A DNA stretch of 64,000 nucleotides, taken from contig NW_019091457.1 in NCBI RefSeq assembly GCF_001949145.1, positions 1,203,605 through 1,267,604 of the forward strand, read 5' to 3'. The translations under genes and the position numbers were made by a program. This DNA comes from Acanthaster planci (lineage: Eukaryota > Echinodermata > Asteroidea > Valvatida > Acanthasteridae). This document shows positions 26,701 through 41,700 of the stretch, one piece after another (within the stretch, counting starts at the first letter, position 1; every line of letters begins with the position of its first letter). A model generated the notes under the pieces. The model was not told the origin of the DNA and made no database searches. It saw nothing but the letters and a program-made list of their open reading frames with translations.

Positions 26701-29700
26701 TTTAAACAGAAATGAGGACAACAAAGTACACGTATACCCTTTGAAGAAATGAAAAATACTAAATCGGCCTTGGTCAACAAACCACTCATTTTGCTGGATT
26801 GCATCGCTTAGCAAAAAAACATCCAGCAAGACACATTAAGTGGCAATTCTACTGCAGCAAAGATTATAAAGTGCATATTGCAATGTTTTCCTCACTCTCT
26901 CTTTACGACAAAATGTTGAGGAGGAATGGTTATATCTAAACTGGCACATTAATATACTTATATACATGAATGCCATCTTCCATTTGGGTCGTATGTTAGG
27001 CATAGTTGCATGTAAACTTTTGTCACATTGGCAAACTGCACAAATTGTAACAGCACAGAAGGGAGCTGCCAGGACGAAAGATCCGCAGATCAGTAAGCCA
27101 TTTCTTTCCCTGGCTATGACCATGTCCGCCAACCACTGTTGGCATCTGCCTGATTATTTGCAACCGGTGAAGAACCAAGTCCGACATGGAGCTCTAGATG
27201 CCAGATTTGGACGTGGCCCTATTTTTGTTTTGAGAAAGATTGAGATCGCCCCCCAACGCGTCATCTGGAAACAGAGCGTACCTTTGAACAGGTGACCATC
27301 AAGCCGTTGCTGAACCTAAGATGAAGCACTGCCTCGCAGTGATGGATGAGTGTGTTAAGCATCTGGCCGGTGTTGACGTCCCACACTCTGTGACAAAGGA
27401 CACAAATGATCGGCACAGAAAAAAACTACGTAAGACATCCTAACAGCTAGGAAGGCACACAGAACGATCAAAGGGTATCATTGCAAAAAAAAAAAAGATA
27501 GCTGGACTGCGAAGCTTACAAGATGGAGAGCAGTTTTATGCCTGTCAGGATTGCTTTGTCAGCTTGATGTGGCAGGCAGGAAAGGTCCAATGGCTGAAAC
27601 TGTTCTCCATCCAGCACATTCAACAGCCCAGCTGTCTTGTTTAAATTGTTCTATATAACTTAACATTAGTTGGGTGTCAAACAGCCTACACAGAAACACC
27701 CAGGCACACTGTACAACCGCGGTTGTTCAGGAACTTTGTACACAAGATATTACAGATATAAAATACACATTCAGATATCTCTGTATGACTTTGGGTACTG
27801 AGTAGCAAGTTCTGTAGTAAATCAATCGCAGCTCCAACAAACCACAGTTCTGCAGGTACCCAACCGCGTTGGAAAACCGGTCACTCGGTTCCAATATAAA
27901 ACAGCCCCAGAAGTACACCGGAACTATCTTCCCCTCTCCCAGGATCTCACCTGACAGTGGAGTCACTTGACCCGGTGATGATGACCTTGTCGTCATACTG
28001 TAAGCACAGGACAGAGCCCGTGTGACCAGTGAGCACCTGTACACATTGCAACGTCTGACGGTCCCAGATCTGCAGAGACCAGGTGACAAAGGGGCAAAGG
28101 AAAATACGAGTGGTCCACGACAACATACAGAATATATAACACGGTGTGCAAAGGCTATTTTGTAAACTTCAGGGTCCAAACATAGGCTTCCTACAAGCCC
28201 ACAAGAGGTCTCCAAGAGGCTGTTTTTCCAACATGGCAGAACTTTAACATCTTGCTTTAATACGTTGCCCTGCATTTAATCATCCATTCTTCAAAGTGGA
28301 GTGCTAGTAAATCACACGTGCATTTCAAAGCCCTGACCACTTTTTACACACAACTCTGTTTAAATTGCACATGTCCAAAAATTTGCTTGGAATGAAACGG
28401 TGAAAAGAAAAGGGATACCTCAAGGCATATAACTGCAACTGTACCACAGAGTACGGTGAGAAAGTGTCAAATCTGTAGCAATGTCTTTATTGCACAGTGC
28501 CTGTACTTTATCATTCCACTTTGGTGGCCAAGCAACTGATTTGAAAAAAAAAACCCAGCAAACTTCAAACAATACAAACCTTTCTTCTGAACTTTCTGAC
28601 AGCGTCAAAGACGAGACTCAGCTGAACGTAAGAATTTCCCGTCTGTTGTACATGTACATCAACGTATGCAATCTGCCTCTAAAATCGGACAGGATTGTAA
28701 AGCCTGGGGAGCTCCGACTTGGTCTCACACGACCCACCTGCATACACGTACCTTGATTGTATTGTCTCTGAGCCCGCTGACAATCTTCTGGTCATCATAC
28801 TGTAGACAATACACCCCCTTGGAGTTCTCACTGTGACAGTGGATTTTGAACAATTCGTGCTGGCCACACCGCCAATTGTTCTCTATATTCTGAAAAAAAA
28901 AAAGGAAACAGAGAGCAGCGAAGACAAAATATGTTAAGCAGAAGGTGTAAGCCAGGACCACAAAGCATGCACACATGTGCAGTATGTACATGTATGTACA
29001 TTCACAAGCACTAATACATGTACATGTACCCTGTGCTGTAACTTTTTTCAGGAAATTCAGACTAAACACGAAATGTAACAGATAAACAAAGCAAATATCC
29101 CAGAAGGAACGTCGTCTTATACAAATATACATGTAGGGTATGAAGTGCAATGCAAGCAGGAGGATGAACAGGAAAAGTGGCCACTTGGCCTTTTCAGAAC
29201 AAGGAAGTTCGTGTAGAAAAGCATGCATAAAATTTCAATTCTACTTGTTTCAGCACACACTTTGGTTCATTATCAAGCCAAAATGTAATTTTCCATTTGG
29301 AATGCATCATTTAAGCACATGCCGGCAGTGCTATTTCTGGAAGGTAATTCCGATTTTCAAAAAAGGCAAGATATCTCTGCCAACTTTTAACATACAGTCA
29401 AATGCCACAAGTAATGATTCGTACGTACAGCATTTGTACACTGTTTCTCATTTTTCAACACTCTGGGGTGTGCTACTTGGAGCAACATTCCCTACCCATG
29501 TTTATCACATGGTCCACTTCCAGGGACTTCTCTAACAGTGTGTGAGTCTAGTGGATTAGTGTGTTTACAAAAACTTAACACCTCATCCAGAGGTACATGT
29601 ATATCCAGGCATGCTGGCCGTTTTAACCTATCAGCTGGGCCTGTGTAGACACAGCCAGACAGTGTTAACACATGCCTCCAGCACAAAGTGCTTAAAGAGA

Positions 29701-32700
29701 GGAACATATAGTGCACGTTACATATTCATGCAACATGGCGATCACTGAGGAATATTCATGAGCGTATCAATATGATTTTAACACAAAAAGCCATGATTGC
29801 GCATGTACAATGCAAACGCATACCAGGAACTAGTACAGACCAGGTAAAACAACAAACCAGAACCCATACATTAATCACTGCATTAGAAAAAAAGAATACA
29901 TGAAGTGACTTCAGCATCAGTCTGTATTTGTGAAAGGGTGGGCTCAGAACCAATTTTCCGGGGAGGGGGTCAATTTTTGGGGGGGGGGTTAAACATTTGA
30001 ACTTTTTTTGGGTAACTTTTTATGGTCTTTCTAAGTGCAGAGGCTACATTTTCTTGATTTTTGACAGGATTTTTGAAGGAAAGTAAAGGAACCTAAAAAG
30101 CTGCCTTTCTCCCGTTATTTCCCCTCCCCCAAAACATTATTGCTTGTTCTTTTTTCTTGCAGGGTCGGGGGAAGGGGAGGGGATTAGATGGCACTACATG
30201 TACGTATAGTTGGCTCCCTTCTAGAACGGCCCTTGTGGTTATATGGTAATGCACAAGGACCGTGGAGAACTCCCGGATGATACGCTCGAGGTATCGACCG
30301 TGAAGTTGGAAAGTGGCCCCGTCGGGTTCAGCGCTCGATAGCAAACTGCAAGTGTGAACTGTTCCCACAAAACACGGCTAAATAGAAGAGTACCTCTATG
30401 TCCTGAATAATTCGTGGATACAACTTCCTAAAGTAAATATCGGACTGCGGCGTTTCTCCAGGCTTTGGCTTGAAGAGATATTGCCCCCTTGGATGAAAAC
30501 AAGAGAGAGAGAGAGAGAGAGAGAAAGAAACAAGTGTAAAATGTCAAGAGAAAAATGCTTTATCAATGGGACATTTCTGGCACACAATACAAACAGGTCT
30601 ACATGTACATGTAAATGCATTTGGATGAAGAAATAAGGATCGGAATAATTTGGAATAACAAGCTGACTGCAAGTCTCCAGGAAAGCCAGCTACATGTAGG
30701 TACATGTACATTTACTTATATTGCAAAGCCGCTTCAAAATGTCAAACGGATGTTGGCAAAGCACAGTAAATCCTTGTGGGATTACCAGACACACAAAGTA
30801 TAATTAAGAATAAACAGCGAGTCCTGGTGATCAGCTGGTTATGCAAACATCGTTCAAATTGTACATGTAAAATGGGAAAAATGCTTTTGAGGCCTTGCTT
30901 AGGGTTTGGATTCTTCTGATATACATGAACAGTGTCCCATCGGTGGTCCGTGTCCAAATGTGCAGTCCCACCTTTGCAGCTGTCCATAAAGTTACTGATA
31001 AAATAACTGTTGAAAAGCAAACTCATGAAACAAACTACATGTACATGTATGGGTAAGTGTATATACAAGTAGGGAAACTGACTAGGTGCTTATAAATGAT
31101 TATAAGCATGAACTAAGACATGGACTGGAGCGGGATTCGAACCTGCGACCTCCGGAATACCGTACCAGTGCTCTACCAACTGACCTATCCAGCCCTACCG
31201 GTATGTTGGTCGCTCTTCCAATTTGTCAATATCTCTGTTCCGGGGGCGCTAGGCAGAAACCATTAAACCTGAAACACGCTGTACCACATAGCCAGGGATC
31301 ACGCCCCAATTACACGATAGCAATCTCGACATACAGACATGGGACTTAACCCTAACAGTCCCAAATCCTCCAATTTTAATACAATTTTACATACACCCTG
31401 GGGGCTAGGGTTAAAGCTCCCTCTGGGATACTTTTTTCAGGCAAGCTGTCACTTTGGAGAAAGCAGTGAAAGAAGACCATTTCCAACGATGTACACAGAT
31501 GTACTTTTAAAAATTGCCATTTTGAAGGCAGTAAAGTGCCAACAAGCCTTGACACAACGCTCATGCGCACAAGGTTGCTTTAAATACACAAGTTCAGTCG
31601 GCAACACTGTCAACACTGTGTAGCTGTAATCGGATGAATGTGAACTGTCCCAGATGAGCACTGAATATGGGTGCAATTCAAAAAACGACTCTAGAACCTT
31701 TTATTTGAAGTTGAGATCCCAGAATACTGTTTTTCTTGGAATATACCAGTGCAAGTCACACGTACCAGTACATACCGGTGCACTGTACATGTACAATGTA
31801 CAATGTACATGTAGCTCAAATTTGATATGGTTAGTTGCACCATTCTTCAGATTTTGAGCACTTTTGTTGCCTCAAAAGAACATAATGTCCCGCACAAATG
31901 ACAAATGGCCGACTGTACCTTCAAAACATCCAGCTTCATGCAAGTTACCATCCATACATATTTGTGATGGAAAGCTTTACTGCATGTGGAATTACAATTT
32001 ATAAGAGTTTGCTGATTTTCACAACCATTTTTTTAACTACTGAAAAGCAAGCACATCCACTTTATAATCATCAACCTGTACACAGAGAATTACTGAAGGA
32101 GAGTCTCTGAGTTGATCAGATACAGAAAAGGAATGGTAACCAGGAATAGACAAAAGTCTTCAAAGAACTATACTTAATTACTTTCAGTCCAAGTGTACCG
32201 GTGTGGCAGTCCCAGCTGTCTCCCGGTCTCAGCGGTCCCCCTTACCAAATATGGTAAAATACGTCATGCCATCTCTGCGCACAACAACGGGAAAGTCGTC
32301 CGTTTAATGTCCGGCTATTCACAGGGGGGACCGCTGAGACCGGGTGACAGCTGAAAATGCCACACCGGTACATATATGTAAACTTTCGTACATATATGTA
32401 AACTTTCGACTGAACTGTAATCAAGGTCAGCTGAAAACAGCTGGGTAAAAACAAACAGAAACTGCAAGCTACAGATGTTTTTTTTTTTCACAAGATTTTA
32501 CAAAAGGCCTCTTTTATCTACAGTGCAGGTGTACATGGGAACTGTTAAATGGACTGCTCAAGGTCCGCTTCAAAAGCTGAATTTTGTTTCAGAAGGGCAA
32601 TCTGGTCGACTTGATGGGGTTTTCCTTCCGAGGATGCTGGGAAAAAAATGCTAAATTTCTTTAACATTTGTGTAAGTTTGAGAACCTACAGTACGAGTAC

Positions 32701-35700
32701 AAATGAGTGCTATTATGCCCAGAATTCCTTGTAGCAATGCCATTGGCAAGGAGCAAATTTCCATTAGCAAATCAAACTGCAAAGTGGATCACTCGTGGGC
32801 CGATGAGCCAAACAACAATGGGAATGAAGGCAGTGAACTCCCAGTTCTGCAGGAAGTGACATTTGATAACTGACCACAAAGACTAAGACTGTAAATACAC
32901 TCTGAAAAGAGCTTTGGAGTACAAGACTCAAGCTTTACATGCAATGCATGAGGCTTTGGCTGAACTGCATCGGCTGTTTTCTGACTAGGATTTGGGGGTT
33001 TTGGCAATGCATGGTGCGGCAGACACAGTGTGCTACAATTGAAAGTTAACACTGAATAAAAATGGGAAATTTTGTGAAACAATGCACCTTCTCATTCATA
33101 TTCGCAATTCACAAGGTGTGACTCTATTTTCCACTGGTGTGAAAAGGTGTGAAATTTTTTCAAACTCATATGAAAAGATATGAAAATGTTTCCCACTGGT
33201 GTGAAAAGGTGTGAAAATGTTTGCCCACTCATGCAAAAAGGTCTCAGAGTGTTTTCCCATTGTGGGAAACTGTTTTTACATTTCGTTTTATGAAAATGAA
33301 TTCCCTGGAGAGTGAAAAAGTTTGAAAAGAAAGTCCCGTTCCCCATTAAACTTTCAGTTGCTATGCACTGTTGGCAAACACAAGCACACATTTTGGGACA
33401 CGGCCCTAATTCCAAAATTACAAAATTTCTCACCATCCCCTCCTGTCTGCCAGCCCCCGCCAGAGTTCGTCTGTCCGCACTTTGTGCTCGATCAGCTTCT
33501 TCCACAGCATCCCGTCCGAGATGACCCGCTTCCACTCCTTGCAGACTAGCTCAGCTGCGCAGAGCGACTTGGCGTCCAGGTAGGACAGGATCTTGTCTGC
33601 TATTTGATCTAGGCCTTTCTCTGCGGAGAGAGAGAAACCGGAGACAGAGCTTGTCGCAAGTTGCTCTCAGGATTGCGAGTCTGGTATTTGACGGAGATGC
33701 ACAATGCGCTCTGTCAGTCATTCTTATGGCGAACAATGTCACGTTAAAGGCAAAAGTTGAAACATGGAGGTGGTTGTGATTCAACAGACATGTACCGATA
33801 CGAGTGCTGAAGCGTTAAAATGCATGCACAAAGGACTATGAGAAGTCTTCAGTACACGAGATCAATCTTAAGACATGAGATACATCGAGCATGACAGGCG
33901 CTCTGATGAGCCAAACACAGCTGTGATTTTAGCGGTACAACTGGCAAATATCACCAACAGTTTTTTGTATTTTTCTTCCAGGATTCGAAAGCAGCAACAT
34001 TTCAGAAATGGTACTTCCATCTATCTTAAGAATTCTTTTACGGATGAAAACATTCGGACGGTTGCTCTAAGAAAACCACTTTCATCACAACCCATCCCCC
34101 TGGACCCAAGACCTGAATACAACACAGCCCATCGGCGATACGACTGAAAAAGGACATCAGGCCTCACACGTAAAGATGGAGTGGCTTACAAGTAACGTAC
34201 GGCTAGTTAGTACGACAACACTCACTGGGTAACGCCGAGATGAAGTCTCTCTGCAGCATGGGCTTGAGGTAGGAGTTGAGCTGGCCGTGCTGGTAGTGGC
34301 ACATGTGCGCTATGAGGTGCTCCACAAACTCCAGCTGCTCGTTCTCCTTCCACAGGTCAAAATACTTGAGACAGGTGGCCTTCTCACCCTCATAGTTGGG
34401 CGAGGGCTCTTTGTTCCGGGAGACCGACCGCACCGGTATCGTCTGGGGAAGAGAGCAGGGCAGATTATTGCCGTGACTGTTTTCATAGCAAACTACAGCA
34501 CTGCGGATGTACATGTACACTGTACATGTTTACTGTCGGGGCTCTGTGTGAGGAGGCAGAGGAACAAGGCATACATACATGTATCCAAGTACAGGGTAGG
34601 CAAATAAAAGGGAAAAACACATGTGGTGAGTAAACAAACTGTGCACAATGATACATATACAATGTACGGTATATGTACCTGGCCAGCGAGAAACCTTTAC
34701 AGCAGATGAACCTGTCAGGATGTACACAGTACATACATGTACATGTACAAGCTATGTGTACTGTTAGCGATGCAGGAAGAAGTATGACCGCTATAATCAC
34801 GTACATGTATACGTGTACAGTTCATTTACATGTAAGCACACATGTGAATGTACATGTACATGTACGATACAGCAATGTACAGTACACGCCATACATGTGA
34901 TTGAATTACTAAAACAGACTACATGTACATGTACAAATATTGACTGCTTGGAGTGGAGTAGTTAAACTGGCCTCGAGGGGTGATTTGTTGAGCAGTTTAT
35001 TTTGCCTGAGGTGCACTGGGAGGCATATTAATGAGGGAGGCTGGGTTCACTGTATCACAAGAAGGAGCAATCTGTATTCATGTTACAGCTCACCCGGCCA
35101 CAGATTGTCTGAAATTCATACATGGACATGTACATTGTAAATGTCCTGGCTATGTTTCTACTGTTGTACATTACAGTGCCTGTACCAGTACACTGGGGGA
35201 TCATTTGAAGCAAGATATGGGACGGAGAGAACCCCTCCCCCCCCCGGCCTTTGTGNNNNNNNNNNNNNNNNNNNNNNNNNNNNNNNNNNNNNNNNNNNNN
35301 NNNNNNNNNNNNNNNNNNNNNNNNNNNNNNNNNNNNNNNNNNNNNNNNNNNNNNNNNNNNNNNNNNNNNNNNNNNNNNNNNNNNNNNNNNNNNNNNNNNN
35401 NNNNNNNNNNNNNNNNNNNNNNNNNNNNNNNNNNNNNNNNNNNNNNNNNNNNNNNNNNNNNNNNNNNNNNNNNNNNNNNNNNNNNNNNNNNNNNNNNNNN
35501 NNNNNNNNNNNNNNNNNNNNNNNNNNNNNNNNNNNNNNNNNNNNNNNNNNNNNNNNNNNNNNNNNNNNNNNNNNNNNNNNNNNNNNNNNNNNNNNNNNNN
35601 NNNNNNNNNNNNNNNNNNNNNNNNNNNNNNNNNNNNNNNNNNNNNNNNNNNNNNNNNNNNNNNNNNNNNNNNNNNNNNNNNNNNNNNNNNNNNNNNNNNN

Positions 35701-38700
35701 NNNNNNNNNNNNNNNNNNNNNNNNNNNNNNNNNNNNNNNNNNNNNNNNNNNNNNNNNNNNNNNNNNNNNNNNNNNNNNNNNNNNNNNNNNNNNNNNNNNN
35801 NNNNNNNNNNNNNNNNNNNNNNNNNNNNNNNNNNNNNNNNNNNNNNNNNNNNNNNNNNNNNNNNNNNNNNNNNNNNNNNNNNNNNNNNNNNNNNNNNNNN
35901 NNNNNNNNNNNNNNNNNNNNNNNNNNNNNNNNNNNNNNNNNNNNNNNNNNNNNNNNNNNNNNNNNNNNNNNNNNNNNNNNNNNNNNNNNNNNNNNNNNNN
36001 NNNNNNNNNNNNNNNNNNNNNNNNNNNNNNNNNNNNNNNNNNNNNNNNNNNNNNNNNNNNNNNNNNNNNNNNNNNNNNNNNNNNNNNNNNNNNNNNNNNN
36101 NNNNNNNNNNNNNNNNNNNNNNNNNNNNNNNNNNNTTCCATATCTTGCCTGGTATAACAGGGATCCATGTACAGTATGATACACTGTACTGTAGGAAAAA
36201 AATGCCATTAAATTTCATGTAACAGTACATGGATTGTGGTGCAAATCTACTAACATGTACATGTACACTGTAGCTGCAAATGAAAATGTTTTTGTGAGAA
36301 AAGTCATACACATGCACCGGTGCACTTCAGAATGGACCTTTGTGACCATTGATCTAGACGGGGTGAAACTGCCAATATATATTTCAAAAGAATTATCACA
36401 TTACATGTACATTTACAGCACACTACCTGACTACATGTACATGTAAACGTATGTGTTCATGTCTCCTAGGATGCTGTAAACCGGGTTTTTATTTTGTTCT
36501 AACTTCGAGCTGTATGGTCATCCTTGAGTTTAAACCTTTAATGACAAGAAACTCAGCACAATTTACAAAGTGAATGTATAATCAGTTTATTTTTTCGTAC
36601 CTGCTTTTGCCGTACAAAAATATTCATGGAAGATGCTTTACCCTGCTATATTTAATATTGACTGTGTCAAATTTGTTATGAGCTGAAGTCTTCATAATTG
36701 GAAGATTTCAAGTCACGTATTACATGTAGTTCTGGGGTGAACAAGACATTTTCTTGTAGATGTACATGTAAGTCTGGTGCAATTTTAAAATTTGGAATCC
36801 GTGCATCAATCAAATACATGTACATGTGTGCTAGCATTGAGCTGTTCCCCTGTCTGAAACATGCAGGTGACTTCATTTCAATTAGAATGGGAATAAAAGC
36901 AGTCCTTGTGATTTGGAAATAGCAGGCGTGTGAAAAAAAAACCACTTCTGCACATTTCCAGCCGTGCAATTTTTCTAGGCGTGTGATTTTGAAAAATGAA
37001 TCAAAGCCTTGGGTCAATCAAGACACAGTAAAATAGAAAGATAAAACTGGGTCAACATTACATACAACCAGTCAACAAAACCAACAAAAAAATGCAACAG
37101 TTTTCAGATCACACCCTCTAAGCAAGCTGAAAGAGATACCGGTGTACATGCATACAAGCCCAGAGAATGACTTCCGCCAATGAAAAGGAACCGCTACATA
37201 AAATGTAACTGTACGTTACATGTACTGTACTGTAAATGTACCCGTACAACACTGTCTATTCTGTATTCATCATTCCACGTATGCATACATGTATACTGCT
37301 CATGATCATAAAATGCAAAAACTACATGTAGACAATGCATGTTCACCTGCTCTTGAAATCCGGAAGGATTACAATGTACGTGTACGTTTGTATAGTTGAG
37401 TGGGAGAGTAGGGGAAGTCCCTACATCAATGACAATGTTGGCAACTTGTTTTCCTGAAATACCGGCATATATTTCAAAATGTGGGATTTCCCAAGGATTC
37501 TGGTCAATAAATAGCACACGTCCACGCTTATGAAGCACAGGGATGCCAGACAAATACATGTACATGTACTCATCCAGAGCCTGACATGAAGGCCAGAGAA
37601 GCCTACAGTAAAAAAATGTATACATTGTACATGTATGTACCTTGTTACGGCCTGAAATTGGCCCAACATTTCAAGAAAAACTACCTGAAATCAGGCCATT
37701 GCCTGAAAACTGTAACTTTTTAAGCGGCAACTTTGCTTGGACTAGCCAGATTTATTGATTTGCACACACAAGCAAATGAGAATGCACATACAGTACAATT
37801 AATGACAATTAACATCCTTTTTTCAAGTTCCTGATTTCCAATAACAGTATACAACTTTTACATGTACCGGGGGGGGGTCCATGTACATTATGCAAGTATC
37901 CTACATGTACGTCGAGACATGTGCTTCCTTGCTGTAAATGTACAAATGAACACATACCGGTACAGCTACATGTATGATGTACATTGTACCCTGGAAGTGA
38001 TAGCATCCTCAATGTTGACTATTTGATTCATGGCAACAGCACTATCAATGCCATGTACATGTATATGTGTACATACATGTACATGTACAGGTACGTGCCA
38101 CATGTACTGTAGATGGGCAACAACATACACACACAGAACATGGTGGGTCGTACGCGAATTACATAAACACATACATACATGTACATTGTATAATACTATT
38201 GTGCTCTAAAAAGTACACAGTTCACATACATGAGCCATAAGAGGATCCTGCAGGTGCAGCACTTGTTTTTAGAAGCATGCTACATATGAACAACAGACTT
38301 TTTTTTCACTTTAAATATAATTAATTATACGGTAAATATGTAAATTTATATTTTCATGAATACCCTGAATATGTACATGTACTTGTATGCTAATCTCAGC
38401 ATCTAGACATTTCTCCACATCTCTCTCATCCATCTCTAATAGAAGCTACTGTGGCGACAGACAAACCTAAGACGATGGCCCAAACCGCAATTACTGTACC
38501 TGTGGGAGGGAACAGCTTCAGCCCCCCTCCCCCCTGCTGCCTAGACCAGATTGCCTGCTGGTCAGCCTCAGCTTGGTCCGTTCTGCACCTCGTAATTGGT
38601 CGGTGCTTTATACCCGCATGCGGTGAACCTGGACTGTGGTAATCTCATAGCCCTGTCTTCGATTTCACAAATTATGAAACGCCGCCATGGCATGTACATG

Positions 38701-41700
38701 TACGCACACAACTGGGTCATGTACATGTACTGTACATGTGCGTCATATTGTACCTACATGCGCATGTAATGAGTACGGCAGGGTACTGGTACACATGTAC
38801 CTAACTGAAACTCTGGCAGTTTGCAATAGTGGAACCTGATATGACTGGCCTATGGGACCTGTGCATTATTTCAATTGATGCATGAAGCCACACAACAGTT
38901 GAATATTTAGTTACAGATGATATCATGCTAATTTGCAACTGTAAAAGGTACATGCACGCCCTCAAATGAGTTTTTTTTTTTAATCTCAAACTACATGTGA
39001 TGCTTTTCCTGTGACTCATGCTATTTTAACATTTGTGGATTCATGAGTGGGTCATTCAAATAATATGTGCTGGCTGGTGTCTGTCTTGCCCGTTCATGTT
39101 ATCCACAGGGCTGTGAGCACATATTACAACAATGTACAAAGGACCCACAGTGCAAAAGTGGAAGGCTATTCATCAGGAAAAATGACCAACATCCTGTATG
39201 AGCCCATTAGCCATAATGTGTGGCCACGGTGTGACGCATCACTAGCAAACACCTGAAACACCTTAATCTGTGTATATACATATACATGTACATGTACTCC
39301 AAATACATTACATGAACTCAGGTGCATTGTCCTCGAGACACCAATCAAATCCATTGCACCACCTGAACATGAACAACGGGCAATTCCACGGCAAAAGTGC
39401 CAAAGTGGGCATTTTGATCACATTGATGGCGACTTCATTTTTAGTCATACATGTACAGCACAAGTGAATGTAATTTACACCCACAGTCACAAATTTGTAT
39501 GAAGAAATGAATTGAAAGGGGGATAAAGGTAACGGTACTAACATCACTTCCAATGGCTTTTGGGTCAAAAACCTTGACTCTTTTTTTTGGTTTAAAAATT
39601 ATTCATGAGAACGTTAACATTACCACATATGTACTTTATTTCCACCTTTTACATGTACATGTACAGTGTAAGTGTATGTTTAGCACTGAACTGCCCCAAT
39701 GTTAGTCTCCAAGTCTGCATTGGTATACTATTCAATTCATGTACATGTGCACGTACATCTGTACCTTGGATGATGTACATGATGAACAGCTCAACATATG
39801 TACATGTGTAGTTTTCGTAATTCATGTGCAAACATGAAATTTACACGAACATGTATTAACAATTACACAGGTACACCTGAGCCCATACTTTGCATAGATG
39901 ATTCACTCAAACTACATTTGTACATGTACATGTCTGTGTATGTCCCATATGCTGGCCCATAAATTTGCAGATGATCTACACTGTACAAGTATGTAACCGA
40001 CATATATACATGTACATGTGCACACGTACATGTACATATCCATGGACAGAGTACTTGTACTATGGGCAGGAAAGCTCCACCTATTTTTATATTAGTCATC
40101 TCATGCTATGGCTATTCACAACATACAATGTACATGTACATGTACTCTATAATTATGTTTACCTTCTTACATCCATACATATGCATGTACTGTGTGCTGG
40201 AAAATAAAGCACAAAAACTCATTTGCCATGTAGCCAAGCATCTGTGACACCACACAAGGTCTACATGTGCAATGTATCATCTTCCTCCATGTCCTACCGG
40301 CAGCCAATCAATCAGAGTCATGCTGTACAGTGAGGAAAAACAACATGGCCTGAAGTTGTTGGGACTGTTTCTTGCTCTCCTAGATCACGTAGATTGTTGC
40401 AGTTTATTGCTTGAGCATGTTTTTGCTGGCAAGTCAGTGGACACTGATGATCATTTGCTACTCGCTCGCATGCCTCAGTAGTCCCGCATGCAGAAAGCGC
40501 TGTATATGTACATATGTACCTGTACGTACACACTTGCAGGCTGTGAATCTGCACCAAACCACAAAATGAATTACACATATCTGGGGATCGGAGAAATGCT
40601 CATGGGTTCAAGAAAAACAAATGGATGTTTGCTACTTGATAGTCCAGGTTGGATCAACTACGTGTACTTTGGTTCTGTAAACCTCATTTTTTATATTTCA
40701 AGTGGAAATATACTGAAATTACTTGTAAGTGTATGGATGACGAATACCTTCTTCATTCAAAGAACTACCAGGGGCCAATTTCATAGAGCTGCTTGAGCAA
40801 AGAATAAAAGAGACAAAAACATTGCCTAATAAACAAAGGTTACCAGCTCAAACTCTATGTGATTGTCATCATGCTAACCAAGGTTTTTGTCACTCGTAAC
40901 AGGGGTAGAAGTTGATCTTTTTTTTCCTAGTAACCAGCAGGACCAGTACTTCAAAATTTTCACTGGTCCTGCTGAAAGTTTGGTGGTCCCATACCAGAAT
41001 CACACACGTAGCCGCATTGAGCAATCCTTGTTAGGGCGCAGGCAACGACAAATTGGCCTTTTTTTTTTAGTTTGCCCGATCGGGCAGGCCATGCCATAAA
41101 TTTGTTTGCCCAAATAGGATCAACACTTGCCCAAGATTTCTCAGAATCTACGATTATTACGTTTTTTTAACTTAGGCCTACTGCAATACATGCAGTCTTT
41201 TACTGGTATTAGTCCCCCGAACAGTTGTGCAATGCCTCCCAAAAAGAGGATCGGTAGTTCGGAATTTTTTTTGGGGGGGGGATTTTTTTTGCAGATTGAA
41301 TGCATCAGTGGGGACGACAGCTTCCAAAATTATCTCAAGAAGTGATTAACACCTGTCTTAATCTATGTAAAAATTTCTACATTCGGCAATTCACAAGAAA
41401 CTTATAATTCAAACAGTGCTACTCGGGCGATCGCGACAGCAAAATACATGTGTAGCCAACAATGTCCATGTGTCGTGTGGTAAGTGCGCGTGATGCATCC
41501 AGACCGGTGGGCGATAAACCTTGAGCCACGAGCAGAACAAGCTCAAATTAAAATCATGAACGCAGAAAATATATACATAAATAAGAGACCAAGTTCGGTA
41601 AATTAACTTGCAGAAAACCTCTTGCAACATCGATGTCTTTTCGACTTGCAGTCTTAGGGTTGCATTCATGATGTGTACGGCCGATGTAAACATGTACACG

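Noticed and set aside
27727-28275. 182-residue minus-strand open frame
   Set aside because: It overlaps beta-TrCP exon 6 in a frame that gives no WD40 residues; its length is incidental.
28725-29228. 167-residue minus-strand open frame
   Set aside because: Only its C-terminal part is beta-TrCP exon 5. The upstream part is intron, bounded by a clear T-tract acceptor at 28889.
31122-31195. Functional tRNA gene
   Set aside because: The B box is perfect, but the anticodon loop lacks T33 and a sister copy is at 11874, so a tRNA-derived repeat is more likely.
33092-33535. 147-residue minus-strand open frame
   Set aside because: A shadow of the F-box exon in the wrong frame continuing into a tandem repeat.
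35031-36317. Long open frames across 35-36.3 kb on both strands
   Set aside because: They are translations through the 880-N assembly gap and carry no real sequence.
38451-38642. 63-residue plus-strand frame with Pro-rich centre inside BTRC intron 1
   Set aside because: No splice sites in phase, no recognisable family, and the Pro run comes from a C-rich tract.
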